Below are positions 24,859 to 37,369 of a DNA stretch of 64,000 bases, piece by piece. The position numbers and the translations under genes are program-made. The first letter of the stretch is position 1. Every line of letters begins with the position of its first letter. This DNA comes from Alisma plantago-aquatica (lineage: Eukaryota; Streptophyta; Magnoliopsida; Alismatales; Alismataceae), in contig OY856409.1 of NCBI GenBank assembly GCA_963693085.1, forward strand, positions 526,031,303 to 526,095,302. The letters are read 5' to 3'. The notes under the pieces were generated by a model, which was given only the letters and a program-made list of their open reading frames with translations, made no database searches and was not told where the DNA came from.

Positions 24859-26944
24859 ACTTCATCAGCTTATGGTGTTTGTTTATATTTTTTTTAACTA
24901 GGTTGATTTATATGATGAAAAATATTAGTTCGAATTTTTGGACTTTAAATAAATTTTACAAAAGAGAAATATACTTTAAAGACTTTTAAATGATATTAGA
25001 GGATGAAAAGTACATGTGTATAGTTCTTGGGATGAATTCATTATGATCCGTACTGTGGACACAATTGGAAATGAGGGATAATATTGAAAATTGTTGGTTT
25101 TGTTTTTATTACCTTAAGTATGATTGAATGGTGTCCATGTTTTAAATAAAATGGTCAATAACTCAGTAGTGTTAGTGTCCAAGTAAATGAAATGATGTCA
25201 ATAGTAGGAGATCTGATTTATTATAGCTAAAACCAATTGAATTAATTAATTACATATCCAAAGGAAAGAGATAATACCTTCCTTCCTTGTAGAAAAGGGA
25301 CGAGTGTGGGAAGTTACAATTTCGATTAAGAATCATTTTTTTATCAAAATGCACAATTTAAAGCAGAAGGATCTAGAACTCAGAGCAACAATGCATTATA
25401 ATGTATGGGCATTGAATGCCACGTCTTTGTCGAGTTATGTTTCTCTATATACAATAGAAAGGAAGGAGAGAATAAGTATTCTCAAGGAGGGATGAATATA
25501 ATTTTGATATATGCATCATGTTCATTTTCAAGAAAGATAACACTTGATCACGACTAGAATGTATATTCAAATTTCTCACCATAAAAGTTAAGTGATTCAT
25601 GCCCATGAGTATTTATATTTATCAAACTCAACACGTTTAAATAATGCTTAGATAACATTTTCATGAACCAATGTTCAAAAAATTTAAAGTTAAGATATGC
25701 AAACAAGATCTCCTTTTTTTGTGATTATGAAATTTCATATGCTCAATATCTCAAGTAGAGACATTTCATGGAATGATTAAAGTTCATGAATTAAGTTTAT
25801 AAGAAGGATAAAAGAATATATTCTTATCATATTTTTTAGTAATGTTTCATACGAATGCTCAATACGACCATATAAGAAACACAATTAATTCTGTGGTACT
25901 TCAATGGTTATGAGATATAACTATGTAGTAATATTTCAAGTAGAAATATGCTATTACGATTTGTCTTATATATAGATATAATCATGATTTCCAAGTATAA
26001 GTATACTATTAAGATTTCTTATATAGATAGAGATCTAAGAACTAACAAGTTATTTAGATTTCTATTTTAAGAGCTAAATACAATATTAGAATATTAGTTT
26101 TGAACATGTCAAGACATGATAAAGATCCTACTAAGATTATAATGATTTTTGAATTGAGTTCATGATAATATTTTAAGATTAAGTTGTTCTAAGAAATTAT
26201 TAAGTTCCAAGATAAGATTTTATTAAGATTATAAAGTGAGTCATCATAGAAGTAAGAGAACATAATGCTTTATGATTTAAGTGCACTTGAATGCACTGAC
26301 ATGCATGTCAAGATCAAATTTAATGAGCTTTTATAGTGATTGAGTTATCTTTTCATAAATCATATTTTAGATACTTTATACTAATGTTACTTTCATATAC
26401 CTTACTTAAGTTACCCTTGTATACTTTACATGATTTACTTTCACATATTTCTATATTTAGTTTAGATCCTATTTCCTAATCCTTTAAACTCTCTTGTCCT
26501 ATGTCTGGCACTAAATTTTAATGAACTTATTCTATCATATTAGAGTTTTAGATTAAGGTTTATCAAAATAATAAGAATATCATATTTAAATTCATACTTA
26601 GGTTACTCATTGTGTGAGTAGCTAGATATTGAATAAAAATACATGATAAGGGTTTTAGACCCAATCTCAGTTATGTAGTAATTGAGAATTCATATTCGGA
26701 TGTGGATCCAATCCAAAATTTTAGAGCAGAGATTCATATTCAAAATCTTGTACTTGTTCATAACTCATTATTCAAATTTAGATAAGTCCATATTTAGAAT
26801 TTAGTAAGCTTAGACTTCAGATAATTAATTCAGAACCTTCAAATATTACATTATATGATAAGTCCTCCTTCATAGAGTCCCATGATGATTCAAAGGCATC
26901 TGTTGCCAATTCAAATGAGTGTTTATTCCATTTCAAAGGTACTT

Positions 26945-27077
26945 GAGTACCAACAGAGGGCACATTGTGCAAACAAAGGGTGTGTTTCACCATAGAGGAC
27001 ACTTCAATGTCAACAGAGGGCACATTAAGCCAACAGAGGGTGCATTGCATCATAGATGACACTTTAGTGTCAACAGA
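26945..27077. repeat. Short tandem repeat built on AACAGAGGG
   Basis: Units of roughly 57-60 bp contain AACAGAGGGTG, a GTTTCACCATAG- or GCATTGCATCATAG-type core, and GACACTTCAATGTC or GACACTTTAGTGTC. About two units are present here. The corresponding segment of the solo LTR (around 16750-16840) is where LINE-B inserted. The 96-codon minus-strand frame over this area is a by-product of the repeat. Confidence 0.7.
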
Positions 27078-27780
27078 GGAGGACTTATTATATAATGGTG
27101 GCCACAATCAGATAAAAATTGTATGTAAAAGATAATTGATTTTAGAGCATGTCTATAATCTCATCCATGAGTATGATGAGAGAGATTTAGATAAGATAAC
27201 TATGACCCAAGAACTTTGGTGTAGATCATGAGACCCAGGTACTGGAGTACATGTCTCCAGAGAGAGATAGAGTAGAAAGATAAGAATTAATTTGATGAAA
27301 TAAGAGATTATATGTTTAAGATTTTACTCAGAGATTGATGTTAGTTTTCATATTTATTATGTCCAAGAATATCTTATAGCATTTCAATTCTTTATAATAC
27401 TCATGGCACTTACTCTAATGACTGTTTTTCACAATGCATGGCTGGGACACGATGTCCGTAGGATTTGGAGCAATTGGCGATCAAAAGAATAAGAAAAGAC
27501 TAGGAGATTTCCACACACAACCTGGTGAGGTGCCATTTACCAAGACAATATGGAGATTACACATATTTTATTATGCTTAGTTATGTTACCAAATAGATTA
27601 GATTTTATGGGTGAATAGGATGCAATTTTCTTTTGACAACAACTATGTACGTATCTGATTTCATTCAATGCAAAGTGTTTCATTATTCAAATGGAAAAGA
27701 TTAGCATTTTGTGACACCCCCTTGAGTAAGAGTGCTTCTGCTCAATGATACTTATATGTTGTGAAAAATAGGGTGTTACA

Positions 27781-28636
27781 ACAATGTAGTTCTTTGTGAC
27801 ATGTCGTGAAACTCCTAAAAAATTCCCAATGCTTCAAATATTTTGTATATTACACAACATTAAACTCCATTAACTTCATGCATATATCTATTGATGGAAA
27901 AATTATGGGATTCTCAGAAAATGAATGGACTTGAATTATATCCAAGGAAGTATGAAACTCATATAAGGTCAAGGAAGATGACATATGTGCAACATGAGAG
28001 AGGAAAGTGACTTGGACCATCCCATAGTGTGGGAAGATAACTAGGAGTAGATCTTCTCCTCCAACAAAACATCCTTCATGCATCCCTCCATCCATCAATC
28101 ATCAACACTGAATACAAACCCTGAGAAAAGGATATAGGAGTCCTAACTGATTATCCTCTATCAACAACATGGATTTCATTCAATTTCTCTTTAATTTTCA
28201 CTTTCTCCCTTTTGGTTTGATCTCTTCTTAGAGATCCCATGGTGAATAACATTAAATTTTGCAAGTATGATAGCCATGAGCAAGTCGTAGCTTTTGTTGG
28301 ACATGAGGGAGTTTCCCACAAGTCATTTCATATGGATCAATCAATTTTTATGAATTAAGTGTCATTTCTAATTTTTATTCAGCAGTGACAAGGATCAAAG
28401 TTGAGTTGTGCTATTGATTGATCATGAATAGTACATGTTTTATGTGTTTCTATGTGCTTAGAGAGTATGTGGATTGGTAAGGAGATTTCATTGCAAAAAA
28501 TTAATCTAATATAGAAGAGTGGTTAGGTTAAGTGGGGGAACATAAAGAGGTTTAGAACTTGTCTAGTGTCGATAATGTTATTTGTAGACGAGACGGTCCA
28601 TGTAGATATAGAGGCTTAGAACATAAATAGGCTTAT
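27781..28636. other. Spacer before Gypsy-1
   Basis: No recognised domain. An 82-codon minus-strand frame (27850-28098) has no motif I can name. The region ends where the Gypsy-1 5' LTR is proposed to begin. Confidence 0.45.
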
Positions 28637-29589
28637 TGATGAATGCATATTCATCCTAGTTTTAGTTGCATTTTTAGCATAGTTTTGCATCCATTTCCAT
28701 CATTTCACTTATGAACTAGATTACATTTTTGTTTTCTTAATTTTATATTAATTTATAAGATTTTGATCCATTTTCCCCAATTCCATGGTAAGCTTAAGCC
28801 TCATGAAATAGAAAAGGAGACGAGACAGTGGTCCCACTGACGGACTAGAGGGTCCCAAAAAATTTGTCTAAATGGACCATGTTTTTGATGATCCGATCCC
28901 CATTAGCTGATGAGTGACACAAGTATATAAGAGTTTTGTCAAACCATCAGTTTTTACTTATTTACCCTTCTATTGGTAGATTCTCCATCGGAACAAACCA
29001 TCGACGTTACGCCAAGAGACCCTTCCCCCTAGGGTTGGGTATCATCCATTGAACCATCAGATTGCATCACCTCTATCCAACCATTAATTTTCATCCTTAT
29101 GCCCGCCCTTCGGTTGATGAGCAGATTTCACATTTTAATGTCTTATCAGTCGATGATTATTCTACTTTGCCTTCGGAAGGCATCTCTACACTCGATGTAT
29201 AATGGTTCCACTACATATGCCTTCTGATGGAAATTCTACATGTTCTTTTTGATGGCCTTCAAGCGTGAGTCTTTTGATGGATGTCCTGTGTTGCCTTCTG
29301 AAGGGTCACATGCATTCAACAACCAATGGATTTAATGCTTCATCCTCTGATGGATGTGTTATGACCTCTTCCAATGGTCTGTCTGACCAGTTGCCTACTT
29401 ATGTCTAGAGTGAACATCGTAAAACTCTTTGCCTACCAATGGAGTTACTGCAAGCTTGATAACACTCTATTTTATGTACTTTCTGTATATATTTTACACC
29501 ACTTTTAGTATATCTTTTGTTAGTTTTTCACATAATTTTCTATCTTTTTGACTAAATCCTCACTTACATGGTTTTAGGTATATTCACAA

Positions 29590-30050
29590 TCCAGATCACG
29601 GATCAAGACCACGACCGCGGTCCACTTATACCTCAACCGCGATCGTGGCTCCAGAGTTCCCTAGAGATCATGATCATCAGACGACAAGGAGGGATCACGG
29701 CTAGTTTATAGACCACGGTCATCGTTCAACCCCAACCTCATGGATGGTCATGATCATAACATGTGCCTCAAGGATAGACCAGTGGTCGCGGTGTGGTTAC
29801 AGGTCACGATCAAGAAGGACTGTGATCAGCTTGGAAACCACGATCACTGATGAGCTCTTACAAACTGTAACCGAGCAGGAAGACCTTGACCTCGACCGCC
29901 CAGATGCAACCCACAAGCAGACCTCGACCATGGTTATCACCAGGTTGTGACCAATCTCAACCGCGGTGAAAGATGAATAAAGAATAGACCTCAACCGCGG
30001 TCTCACCCTCACTTAACCAAGACTGCGACCGTGGTTCAGGCTTAAGTCGG
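29590..30050. repeat. Array of degenerate GACCGCGGTC-like dyads in the Gypsy-1 U3
   Basis: At least a dozen variants of a 10-14 bp self-complementary word occur 20-45 bp apart. Examples are GACCGCGGTC (29613), AACCGCGATCGTGG (29635), GATCATGATC (29667), GACCACGGTC (29711), GGTCATGATC (29746), GGTCGCGGT (about 29783), GGTCACGATC, ACCACGATCAC, and two ACCGCGGT copies near 29960 and 29995. The array stops just before the TATA box at 30061. The position fits a promoter-proximal regulatory module. The units are too degenerate and unevenly spaced for a satellite. Confidence 0.8.
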
Positions 30051-30060
30051 TGGAATGTGC

Positions 30061-30070
30061 CTATAAATAG
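30061..30070 (+). promoter_or_regulatory. TATA box of the Gypsy-1 LTR promoter
   Basis: CTATAAATAG, a canonical plant TATA box, lies directly downstream of the dyad array and about 1.1 kb before the PBS. Transcription would begin around 30095. Confidence 0.7.
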
Positions 30071-31178
30071 CACACCCACCTATTTTGTCAAATCATCATA
30101 TCAGAGATCAGATCCCAAGGGCCACAAAGTGCTATTGCATTCCAGATTCGTCCCAGACCATCCCATCCATCAGTCTTGGATCTCCAAAGGCATAAGCAGA
30201 GGAGAGAGAGAAGATTAAAGACCCCTTCTTTAAGAGAAGAAGACCGTCCACACCATCCATGTGATAGATCCATATCTGAAGAAGTATTGTGTCATATCAT
30301 GTCTCTTCCTTTCTAGATCTATCATTCCATCTGGATGTACTTCCCTCCTCTCTTCGTGGGCATCTCATCGATCTATCTTTCTGTAATGTCGTTATGTTGT
30401 CTGCAAGCATGAGCAGCTAAACACCTTAACTTGGGTTGGGAGTAGCCACTAAGGCTCTCCCAATATGTATATTGTCTCTTTCTGTTGAATACACATATTC
30501 TTATCAAGATTATCTCCATGCACCTATTTTAATGCTTCACTTGTATGATTAGCTACCATCTTGTGATGTTCGATTGTTGATATCTCAAGAGAGTAATATC
30601 ACTTTTATCATGTGTCGTGAAGTAGTATGAATGCACGAGAGTGTTGGAATGCTAAGGCTTTAAAATCATATGTTATGTTGCGAAGTTTATGTGTGGTCAT
30701 CTCAAGAGAGAGGCTACCCTTAGACTAAGACCTTTCCTCATCTTGAGAGAGAGTGGAATGGATGCTTTTGATGGTTGCTTGTAATCTTGTTAAGAGTATG
30801 TGAGAGAGAGATGATGTTGCATGTTGGTGAGATGCTTTAGTAGGTGAACCCCAACCCGGGTTTCCTTCCATATACTTGTTTCATCCTATTTCTTTTGTTT
30901 CTTTTGTTCTTGTTATTTTTGGGCTTTCTTGAGTAGCTATAGTTGGTGTGCCACTGTTCCTTAGAGAACACCCTTTTATATACCCTCTTCGACTGGAGTA
31001 TACGAGTGTTAGATTCTACATGCTTAACACTGCCAACCTTGTGCATGTGTTAGACCTCGATCGCTACATCAGACCTCGTTTATCATTCTGAGGGCCTAAG
31101 AGTCGGGTTATCTCTTTAAAAGTCTAACTACTCTGAATCCACTCCCTTTGGACGTGCGATTTAGGCCGGTCAACGTTT

Positions 31179-31196
31179 TGGCGCCATTGTTGGGGA
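31179..31196 (+). other. Gypsy-1 primer-binding site, tRNA-Asp type
   Basis: TGGCGCCATTGTTGGGGA begins six bases after the LTR end. It matches the complement of a plant tRNA-Asp 3' end at 15 of 18 positions by my reading, and the three differences are transitions. Athila elements typically use this tRNA. Confidence 0.8.
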
Positions 31197-31457
31197 CAAG
31201 GGAAAGTGGCACTGTTAAGAATCCGAGTTCGCTTACTATACTCTCGTGCCTCAAGCTTAGCAATAAGCTTGATAGCACAGTTACTTTAAGTTTGTTAACC
31301 TGAGTTTGTGTAGAATTGTTTGTTTGAACCAGTTCAGTTTGCTAACCTGACTATACAATCTATTCATGCACCCAGGAAGAAGCAACTTGATTGACTTTTA
31401 TTCCTTTTGGCCATGCTGCCTCATGTGGATGTTACCCTCTCAGGAGAAGAGTGAAAC

Positions 31458-33284
31458 ATGAGGAATGAACACCACCCACCTCCACCAGGAACAGATGAAG
31501 ATAGAGATGGCCGTTACAATGACTGTCATCAGTATGAAGAATGAGAAGAAGAGCGAGAAGAGCGACATGAAGATGATAGTTGTGAGGAAGATCGTCACTA
31601 GGAGGAACGTCGTCATTGCCACAGGTACAAAAGAAACCATAACAACCATGAGCGCAATCGTAGGAACAACGATAGCGAGGACGATGAGGAAGGGAAGACC
31701 CTTCGTGAGTTGGCAGCAACAAGGGCCAACGAGTTAAGATGCCCGATCATTGTACCAAACTTCAACACATCAAATTTTGAGCTAAAGCCATCTGTTATAT
31801 CAATGATCTAGAACAAGTCTTTCCGTGGGAACCCATGGGAAAACCCGTACCACCATCTTGATGCTTTCAAGAACATATGTGATATTATTAAGATGAGGGG
31901 TGTCCCACAAGAAGTGATCTACTACAAGGGTTTTAATTTCTCTTTGGAAGACAAGGCTCTCTCTTGGTATCTAAATCTCCCCCACCAGTCTATAGATGGG
32001 TGGATACCCCTTGCGGATGCCTTTGTCACCAAGTTTTATCCTATTGAGAGGACCATCCGTAACATGCAGAAGATCACCTCTTTTGCACAAAAGCCAGGGA
32101 AGAACATGCATGAGGTGTGGGAACATTATTAAGAATACCTGAGAGACTGCCCACACCACAACTATCATAAGGGGTTCCTTGTAATAACCTTCTATAAAGG
32201 GTTGACCCACACGGAGAGGACTTCTCTGAATTCTGCCATAGGCAATGACTTCTTGGGGAAAATGCCAAATAGAACTATGAAGATTAAAGAGAACATGGCT
32301 GCGCTCCAAGCAGGAGTTGACTACAAAAGAAATGATAGAGGCACGTCAAAGAAGTTTGGTTCTGAAGGTCCATCATTAGAGGCCAAAGCCTTAGAAACTA
32401 TAACCGCCCAAATCTAGAAGATAGTGATTGATGTTAAACAATTGAAGGACACTGGTGGAAAAGGAAAGAAACACACCGAGAAGGTGATGAAGTGTGTCAC
32501 ATGTGGTGAAGGAGGACACGGAGTTGATAACTGCATTTATAGTAGACCTAAATAAAATGAAGACAGTGAAAGCGAAGAGGAGTCGAAGAAGAATGTTTTC
32601 TATGCAAACTTCAAGAGGCCAGATTACCCTAGTTTTAGCTATGGGAACAAGGATGCAGCCGAGAATGCACACCAGCTAAGAAATTCACAAAAGACACTGC
32701 CAAGATTTGAGAAGAGGGGTGGACAATAGTAGTATACTAGAACAACCAATTACCAGACAAAAGAGAATAACTACTCAGCGCAAGGTAGGAACCAAACTCG
32801 TCAAGGAGCAGGACCAAATCAAGGGCCGAGTCAAGGACAAGGTCAAGCGAAAGATAACAACCAACCTGACTTGGTGACTCAACTATTCGATTTTGCCAAG
32901 TGGCAGGCTACCGTGAATGATCAGCTAGCACAAAGTGTCCTAGCCAACTCTGGCGTCCTGACTACGATGCAAGTCCAAATGGCAGATATGCAAATGCATC
33001 AACACCAGATAGACCAACAACTCACACAATTGGCTGAGCTAGTAAAGAACCCCTCAGGAAAGATCCCATCAAACATTGAGACTGTAAAAATGGCGATCCT
33101 CCGATCAGGGAGAACTTTGGTCAATTCTAGAATAGGAAATAATAAAGAAGAAGAAGAAATTAAAGAACCACAATAGGAGTAGGATGTTTCTTCCGAGAAG
33201 TTTGTTGACAAGGAGGGGCCTACTGAAGAAGGCTGTGAGGAAAGTGGTGGAGCTAGGAACCCTGATCTTGTAGAAGAAATCTTT
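31458..33284 (+). pseudogene. Gypsy-1 gag (broken)
   Basis: Translation from the ATG at 31458 gives a charged N-terminus rich in Arg, Glu and His. The retrotransposon gag/capsid domain follows (GNPWENPYHHLDAFKNIC near 31830, then SLEDKALSWYLNL, ADAFVTKFYP, WEHY and YLRDCPHH). A perfect CCHC knuckle near 32490 reads CVTCGEGGHGVDNC. A Gln/Gly-rich linker and a C-terminal helical segment (IDQQLTQLAELVKNPSGK) end the protein. Stops occur near 31550, 31610, 31810, 32130, 32415, 32555, 32730 and 33175. Gag would form the particle and package RNA. This copy cannot. Confidence 0.85.
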
Positions 33285-36200
33285 ATGAAGAAAAGCCCAT
33301 ATGCTCCGAGAATCCCGTTTCCATACAAGCTTATCAAGGCCCACCTGAAGAAAAGATATGAAAAGTTTATGGAAGTCATGAAGGAAATCCATATAGATGT
33401 CCCATTTCCAGATGCTCTAGAGGAGATGCCAACTTACGCTAAGTTCTTTAAGGACCTTATCACAAGGAGAAGGAGAGGAACTCAAGTCGAAACGGTACAC
33501 CTAGAGAACATGTCCAGTGCGTTAGTTCAAGCTAAACTACCTACAAAGAAGAAAGACCCAAGGGCCTTTAACATCCCCTTTTGTGTTGGAGATAATGTCA
33601 AAAGAAAGGGACGGGCAGACTTGGGAGCCAGTATAATCCTGATACCCCTAAGCCTTGCACAGAGACTTGGATTGACTGACATGGTCAAGACAAGTGTGAG
33701 AATTGAGCTAGCCGATCATACTTTCAAGAGAACAGTGGGTATAGTCAAAGATGTTCTAATTAGTGTGGGACGGTTCTTCATACCCGGTGATATTGTTGTA
33801 ATAGATACTGTGGAGGACCCTAAGTGTCTGATAATCTTTGGACATCCTTTTCTAGCCACTGGAAGAGCCCTGATAGATGTCGTAGAAGGCATGATAACCC
33901 TCCGGGTCGGGAGTGACCACATCAAATTTAAGGTAAAGGATGCTATGAAAGGTCCAGCTCTTTCCGAGTCAGTCTACATGGATAGCTACAACCAGTATTG
34001 TAAAGAAATTCAAGAAGAGAAAGAAATTGTGGACCCGCTCATGAGAGCCCTGAATAACCCGAATCCTTTGACAGAAAACCCTGATGTGGTCGAAATTCTA
34101 GACTCCTTAACCAAGGTGAAGAGAGTCTTAGTGATGAAGAAGAGGTAATAGAAACAGTAATGTACTCTTCTTTGGAAACATCAACCGAACAGTCATAAAC
34201 TCAAAAGCCAAAGCCAGAACTAAAGCCATTACCGGAAGGGCTGAAGTACGAGTTCCTAGATGATGAAGGGAGAAAACCAGTCTTCATCAACACTAACCTC
34301 ACCAAAGAACAACAAGAAAGACTGCTGGAAGAATTGAAGGATCATAGAGGAGCAATTAGATATTCTGTAGAGGACATCAAGGAAATAAACCCGACCTTGT
34401 GCATGCACAGAATTAACCTAGAAGAATAAGCAAGACCTTTAGTACAACCCCAAAGGAAATTGAACCAAATGCTTAAGAAAGTTGTCAAGAAGGATATATT
34501 AAAACTACGTGATGCGGGAATCATCTACCCAATAAGTGATAGCAACTTGGTAAGCGCCATTCATGTAGTACCCAAGAAAGGTGGAATGAGTGTGGTGAAG
34601 GGAGATAATGGTGATGAAGTCACCACAAGAATGGTCACAGGATGGCGAACGTGCATTGACTATAGAAAGCTGAATTCGGCAACAAAGACCACTTCCCCTT
34701 ACTATTTATTAATCAAGTCCTAGAAAGACTTACCCACCATGATTACTTCTGCTTTTTAAATTCCTATTCTGGATTTTATCAAGTCCCAGTCCACCCCGAC
34801 GATTAGGAAAAGACGACGTTCACATGCATCTATGGAATGTACACCTTTAAACAGATGTCTTTCGGCCTATGTAATGCTCCATCAACGTTCCAGCATTGTA
34901 CAATTTCCATGTTCTCAGACTTTCTAGAAGATATAGTCGAAGTATTTATCGATGACTTCTCAGTCTATTGAACTGACTTTGACGCCTTCCTGAGAAATTT
35001 ATCTTTAGTTTTGCAACAATGCGAGGAGAAGCATCTCGTTCTGAATTGGGAAAAATGCCACTTTATGGTTCAAAGTGGCATTGTCCTAGGACACAAGATC
35101 TCCAAGAAAGGTATTGAGGTGGATCTTACCAAGATCGAGGCCATCTCCAAACTACCACCACCAAAGTCCATGGCAGGAGTGAGGAGTTTCCTAGGTCATG
35201 CTAGGTATTACAGAAGATTCATCAAAGACTTCTCAAAAATATCAAAGCCGCTTTCGAATCTATTGATTAAAGACACACTTTTCAAGTTTGATGATAAGTG
35301 TTTAAAAGCTTTTGAGACCCTAAAAGAGGGCTTGACCTCTGCACCAATTCTGCAGGCTCCAGACTGGGAGATACCGTTTGAAATAATGTGCGACACAAGC
35401 GACTATGCTGTAGGTGCAGTCCTGGGATAGAAGAAAGACCAAAAGCACCACATCATATGTTACGCCAGCCGCACGTTAGATGAAGCCCAAGTGAATTACA
35501 CCCCCATGGAAAAAGAGATGTTGGCAATTGTTTTCACATTTGACAAATTCAGATCATACCTTATAGGGGCCAAGGTAAAGGTCTATACTGACCATGGGGC
35601 CATACACTATCTGATGTAAAAGAAGAACACAAAGCCAAGACTGCTGAGGTGAGCCCTACTACTACAAGAGTTTGACCATGATATAATTGATAAGAAAGGA
35701 AAAGAAAATGTGGTCAAAGATCACCTCTCCAGAATAACTTGCAATGAGGAAAATCAGTTGCCCGTAAATGACAACTATGTTGATGAAGCTCTATTAATGG
35801 TTTAGTCTGACGAGCCAAGTCTGTCGTGGCTTGTAGATATCTATAACTATCTGTCTTATGGCCAGCTGCCATCGGATATAACCTACAATAAGAAAAAGAA
35901 GCTCTTCTCCGATGTCAAAACCTGTTATTGGGATGACCCACTGCTATTTAAGATATGTTCTAACAATTTGTATAGAAGATGTATACTAGAGGAGGAAGTC
36001 CCATTGATCTTGAGAGAATGTCACTCTTCACCGTATGGAGGGCATCATTGTGGGGAAATAACAGCTACAAAAGTGTTTCAGTCAGGGTTTTACTGGCCCT
36101 CCATGTTCAAAGACGCAACATCTTTTGTAAAAGTTTGCAAGGAATGTCAACTAACCAGAAATATCAGTAAGAGGAGCGAGGTGCATATGGCCGACTGGGT

Positions 36201-37165
36201 AGAAGTAGAAATCTTTGATGTTTGGGGGATAGAATAAATGAGTCCTTTCCCCTCATCAAAAGGTTATCAATACATTTTAGTGGTTGTTGACTACGTGCCG
36301 AGATGGGTAGAGGTTGTAGATACCCAAACTTGTGACTCTAAATCTGTGATTAAGGTATTTGAGAAAACCATTTTTCCAAGCTTCAGAGTGCCTCACACTG
36401 TGATAAGCGATGGGGGATTACATTTTGGAGATAAGTAGTATGAGGTGCTACTAAAGAAGTATGGGGAAAAGCACAATGTTGCTACACCCTATCACCCTCA
36501 AACCTCTAGACAAGTAGAGGTATCTAATAGGCAGATTAAGCAAATTCTAGAAAAAACTATTAGCCGCACTCGAAAGGACTGGTCCATGAAGCTTGACGAT
36601 GCTCTATGAGCCTATATGACCACTTTTAAGACACCTATAGGCACAACGCCATACAAATTAATCTATGGCAAGTCCTGCCATTTACCTTTGGAGCTCAGAC
36701 ATAAGGCCCTTTGGGCGATCAAGTCTGAATATGGACCTGGAAAAGGCAGGCCAGAAAAGATTTCTGTAGCTACATGAGCTCGAGGAGATAAGATTACATG
36801 CCTACGAGAACATGAGGATCTAAAAACAAAGGACTAAGGTGTGACATGACGCCCACCTAAAGAATAAGGATCTTCGTGAAGGAGACAAAGTACTTCTCTT
36901 CAATTCTAACATTAGACGCTTCCCTAGGAAGCTTAGAACAAGATGGTTAGGCCCATTCTCAGTGGTAAAGATTTATCCATCAGGAATGATGGAAATTCTA
37001 GGAGAGAAGACTGGAATCTTCAAGGTCAATGGCCACAGGGTAAAAAGATTTTATGAATATGAAGCCTTTGTGAGAAGATCCGAGATCAATTTGGAGGAAC
37101 CAGCTCAGCCAAATGAGGAAAGGAATCAAGAGTTGTCACATCCAACTGCAGGGCCCAAGGAGTGA
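33285..37165 (+). pseudogene. Gypsy-1 pol: protease, RT, RNase H, integrase (broken)
   Basis: The protease shows ADLGASIILIPLS near 33630. RT pieces include VVPKKGGM, WRTCIDYRKLN, SFGLCNAPSTFQ and the catalytic FIDDFSVY near 34950. The motif A Asp is replaced by Asn (FLNSYSGF, near 34758), which alone would inactivate RT. RNase H has CDTSDYAVGA (35390) and YTDHGA (35590). Integrase has an H/C finger (ECHSSPYGGHH and CKECQ), a GIE-stop replacing the usual GID, ISDGG (36410) and QVEVSNRQ (36515), then a GPF-type C-terminal domain ending at 37165. Frameshifts lie near 34120, 34690 and 36840, with about ten in-frame stops. Confidence 0.88.
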
Positions 37166-37207
37166 AGATTTATGTAGTCTAGCTAAGAGACTTTAAAGCA
37201 AGCACTT

Positions 37208-37225
37208 CTTGGGAGGCAACCCAAG
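37208..37225 (+). other. Conserved hairpin after the Gypsy-1 pol stop
   Basis: CTTGGG-AGGCAA-CCCAAG forms a perfect 6-bp stem with a 6-base loop, 43 bases after the pol stop. The equivalent site in Gypsy-2 (45346-45363) has the same geometry with a paired T-A to C-G change in the stem. Confidence 0.75.
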
Positions 37226-37369
37226 TTTTATCCATTTTCTTAAGCTTTTTTTTCTCTTACTTTTTTGCTTTGTTTAGTTTTCTTCTCTTTTAAGTGATGT
37301 ACATATCCATCTTCTTTTGAGTATTTCATAATTTACCTAAGAAAACGACCTTTGTTTTGATCTAATAAC

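Larger units (their letters stand above)
23667..27780 (+). mobile_element. LTR-type element related to the solo LTR at 8118-17550
   Basis: From about 25585 to 27780 this sequence follows the solo LTR block by block. Shared features are the CATGAGTAT segment near 25600, a long ATATAAGA-rich middle, the AACAGAGGG tandem segment near 26950, the GGTGGCCACAAT segment near 27100, and the end GGGTGTTACA. A plausible start TGTAATATCCC lies at 23667, giving about 4.1 kb. The 5' half is much more diverged from the solo LTR and I cannot align it by eye. The flanking pentamers (GCACT and ACAAT) do not match, so the true start may differ or one flank has changed. No PBS or coding domain adjoins it. Confidence 0.6.
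28637..31172 (+). repeat. Gypsy-1 5' LTR (proposed)
   Basis: The end is well placed. GGCCGGTCA at 31164-31172, six bases before the PBS, is the same LTR end found in Gypsy-2. The start TGATGAATGC at 28637 is proposed because the following T-rich text resembles other plant Athila LTR starts; with no second LTR it cannot be proved. The LTR holds CTTCTGATGGA-type words at 29100-29400, a dyad array at 29590-30050, a TATA box at 30061, and a long R/U5. Confidence 0.6.

Noticed and set aside
26817..27107. 96-codon minus-strand frame with internally repeated segments, looking like a repeat protein
   Set aside because: The repetition comes from the AACAGAGGG DNA tandem repeat, and it has no counterpart frame in the solo LTR.
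23662..27785. TSD for the second LTR-type element
   Set aside because: Flanking pentamers GCACT and ACAAT differ. The left boundary is uncertain.
29590..30050. Possible CRISPR array or satellite from the regularly recurring dyads
   Set aside because: Units are degenerate and unevenly spaced, there is no constant repeat with unique spacers, and the setting is a plant LTR.
31179..31196. Possible tRNA gene fragment
   Set aside because: It is the tRNA-complementary PBS placed six bases after the LTR. No tRNA cloverleaf surrounds it; the same holds for 49901-49918 and 55855-55868.
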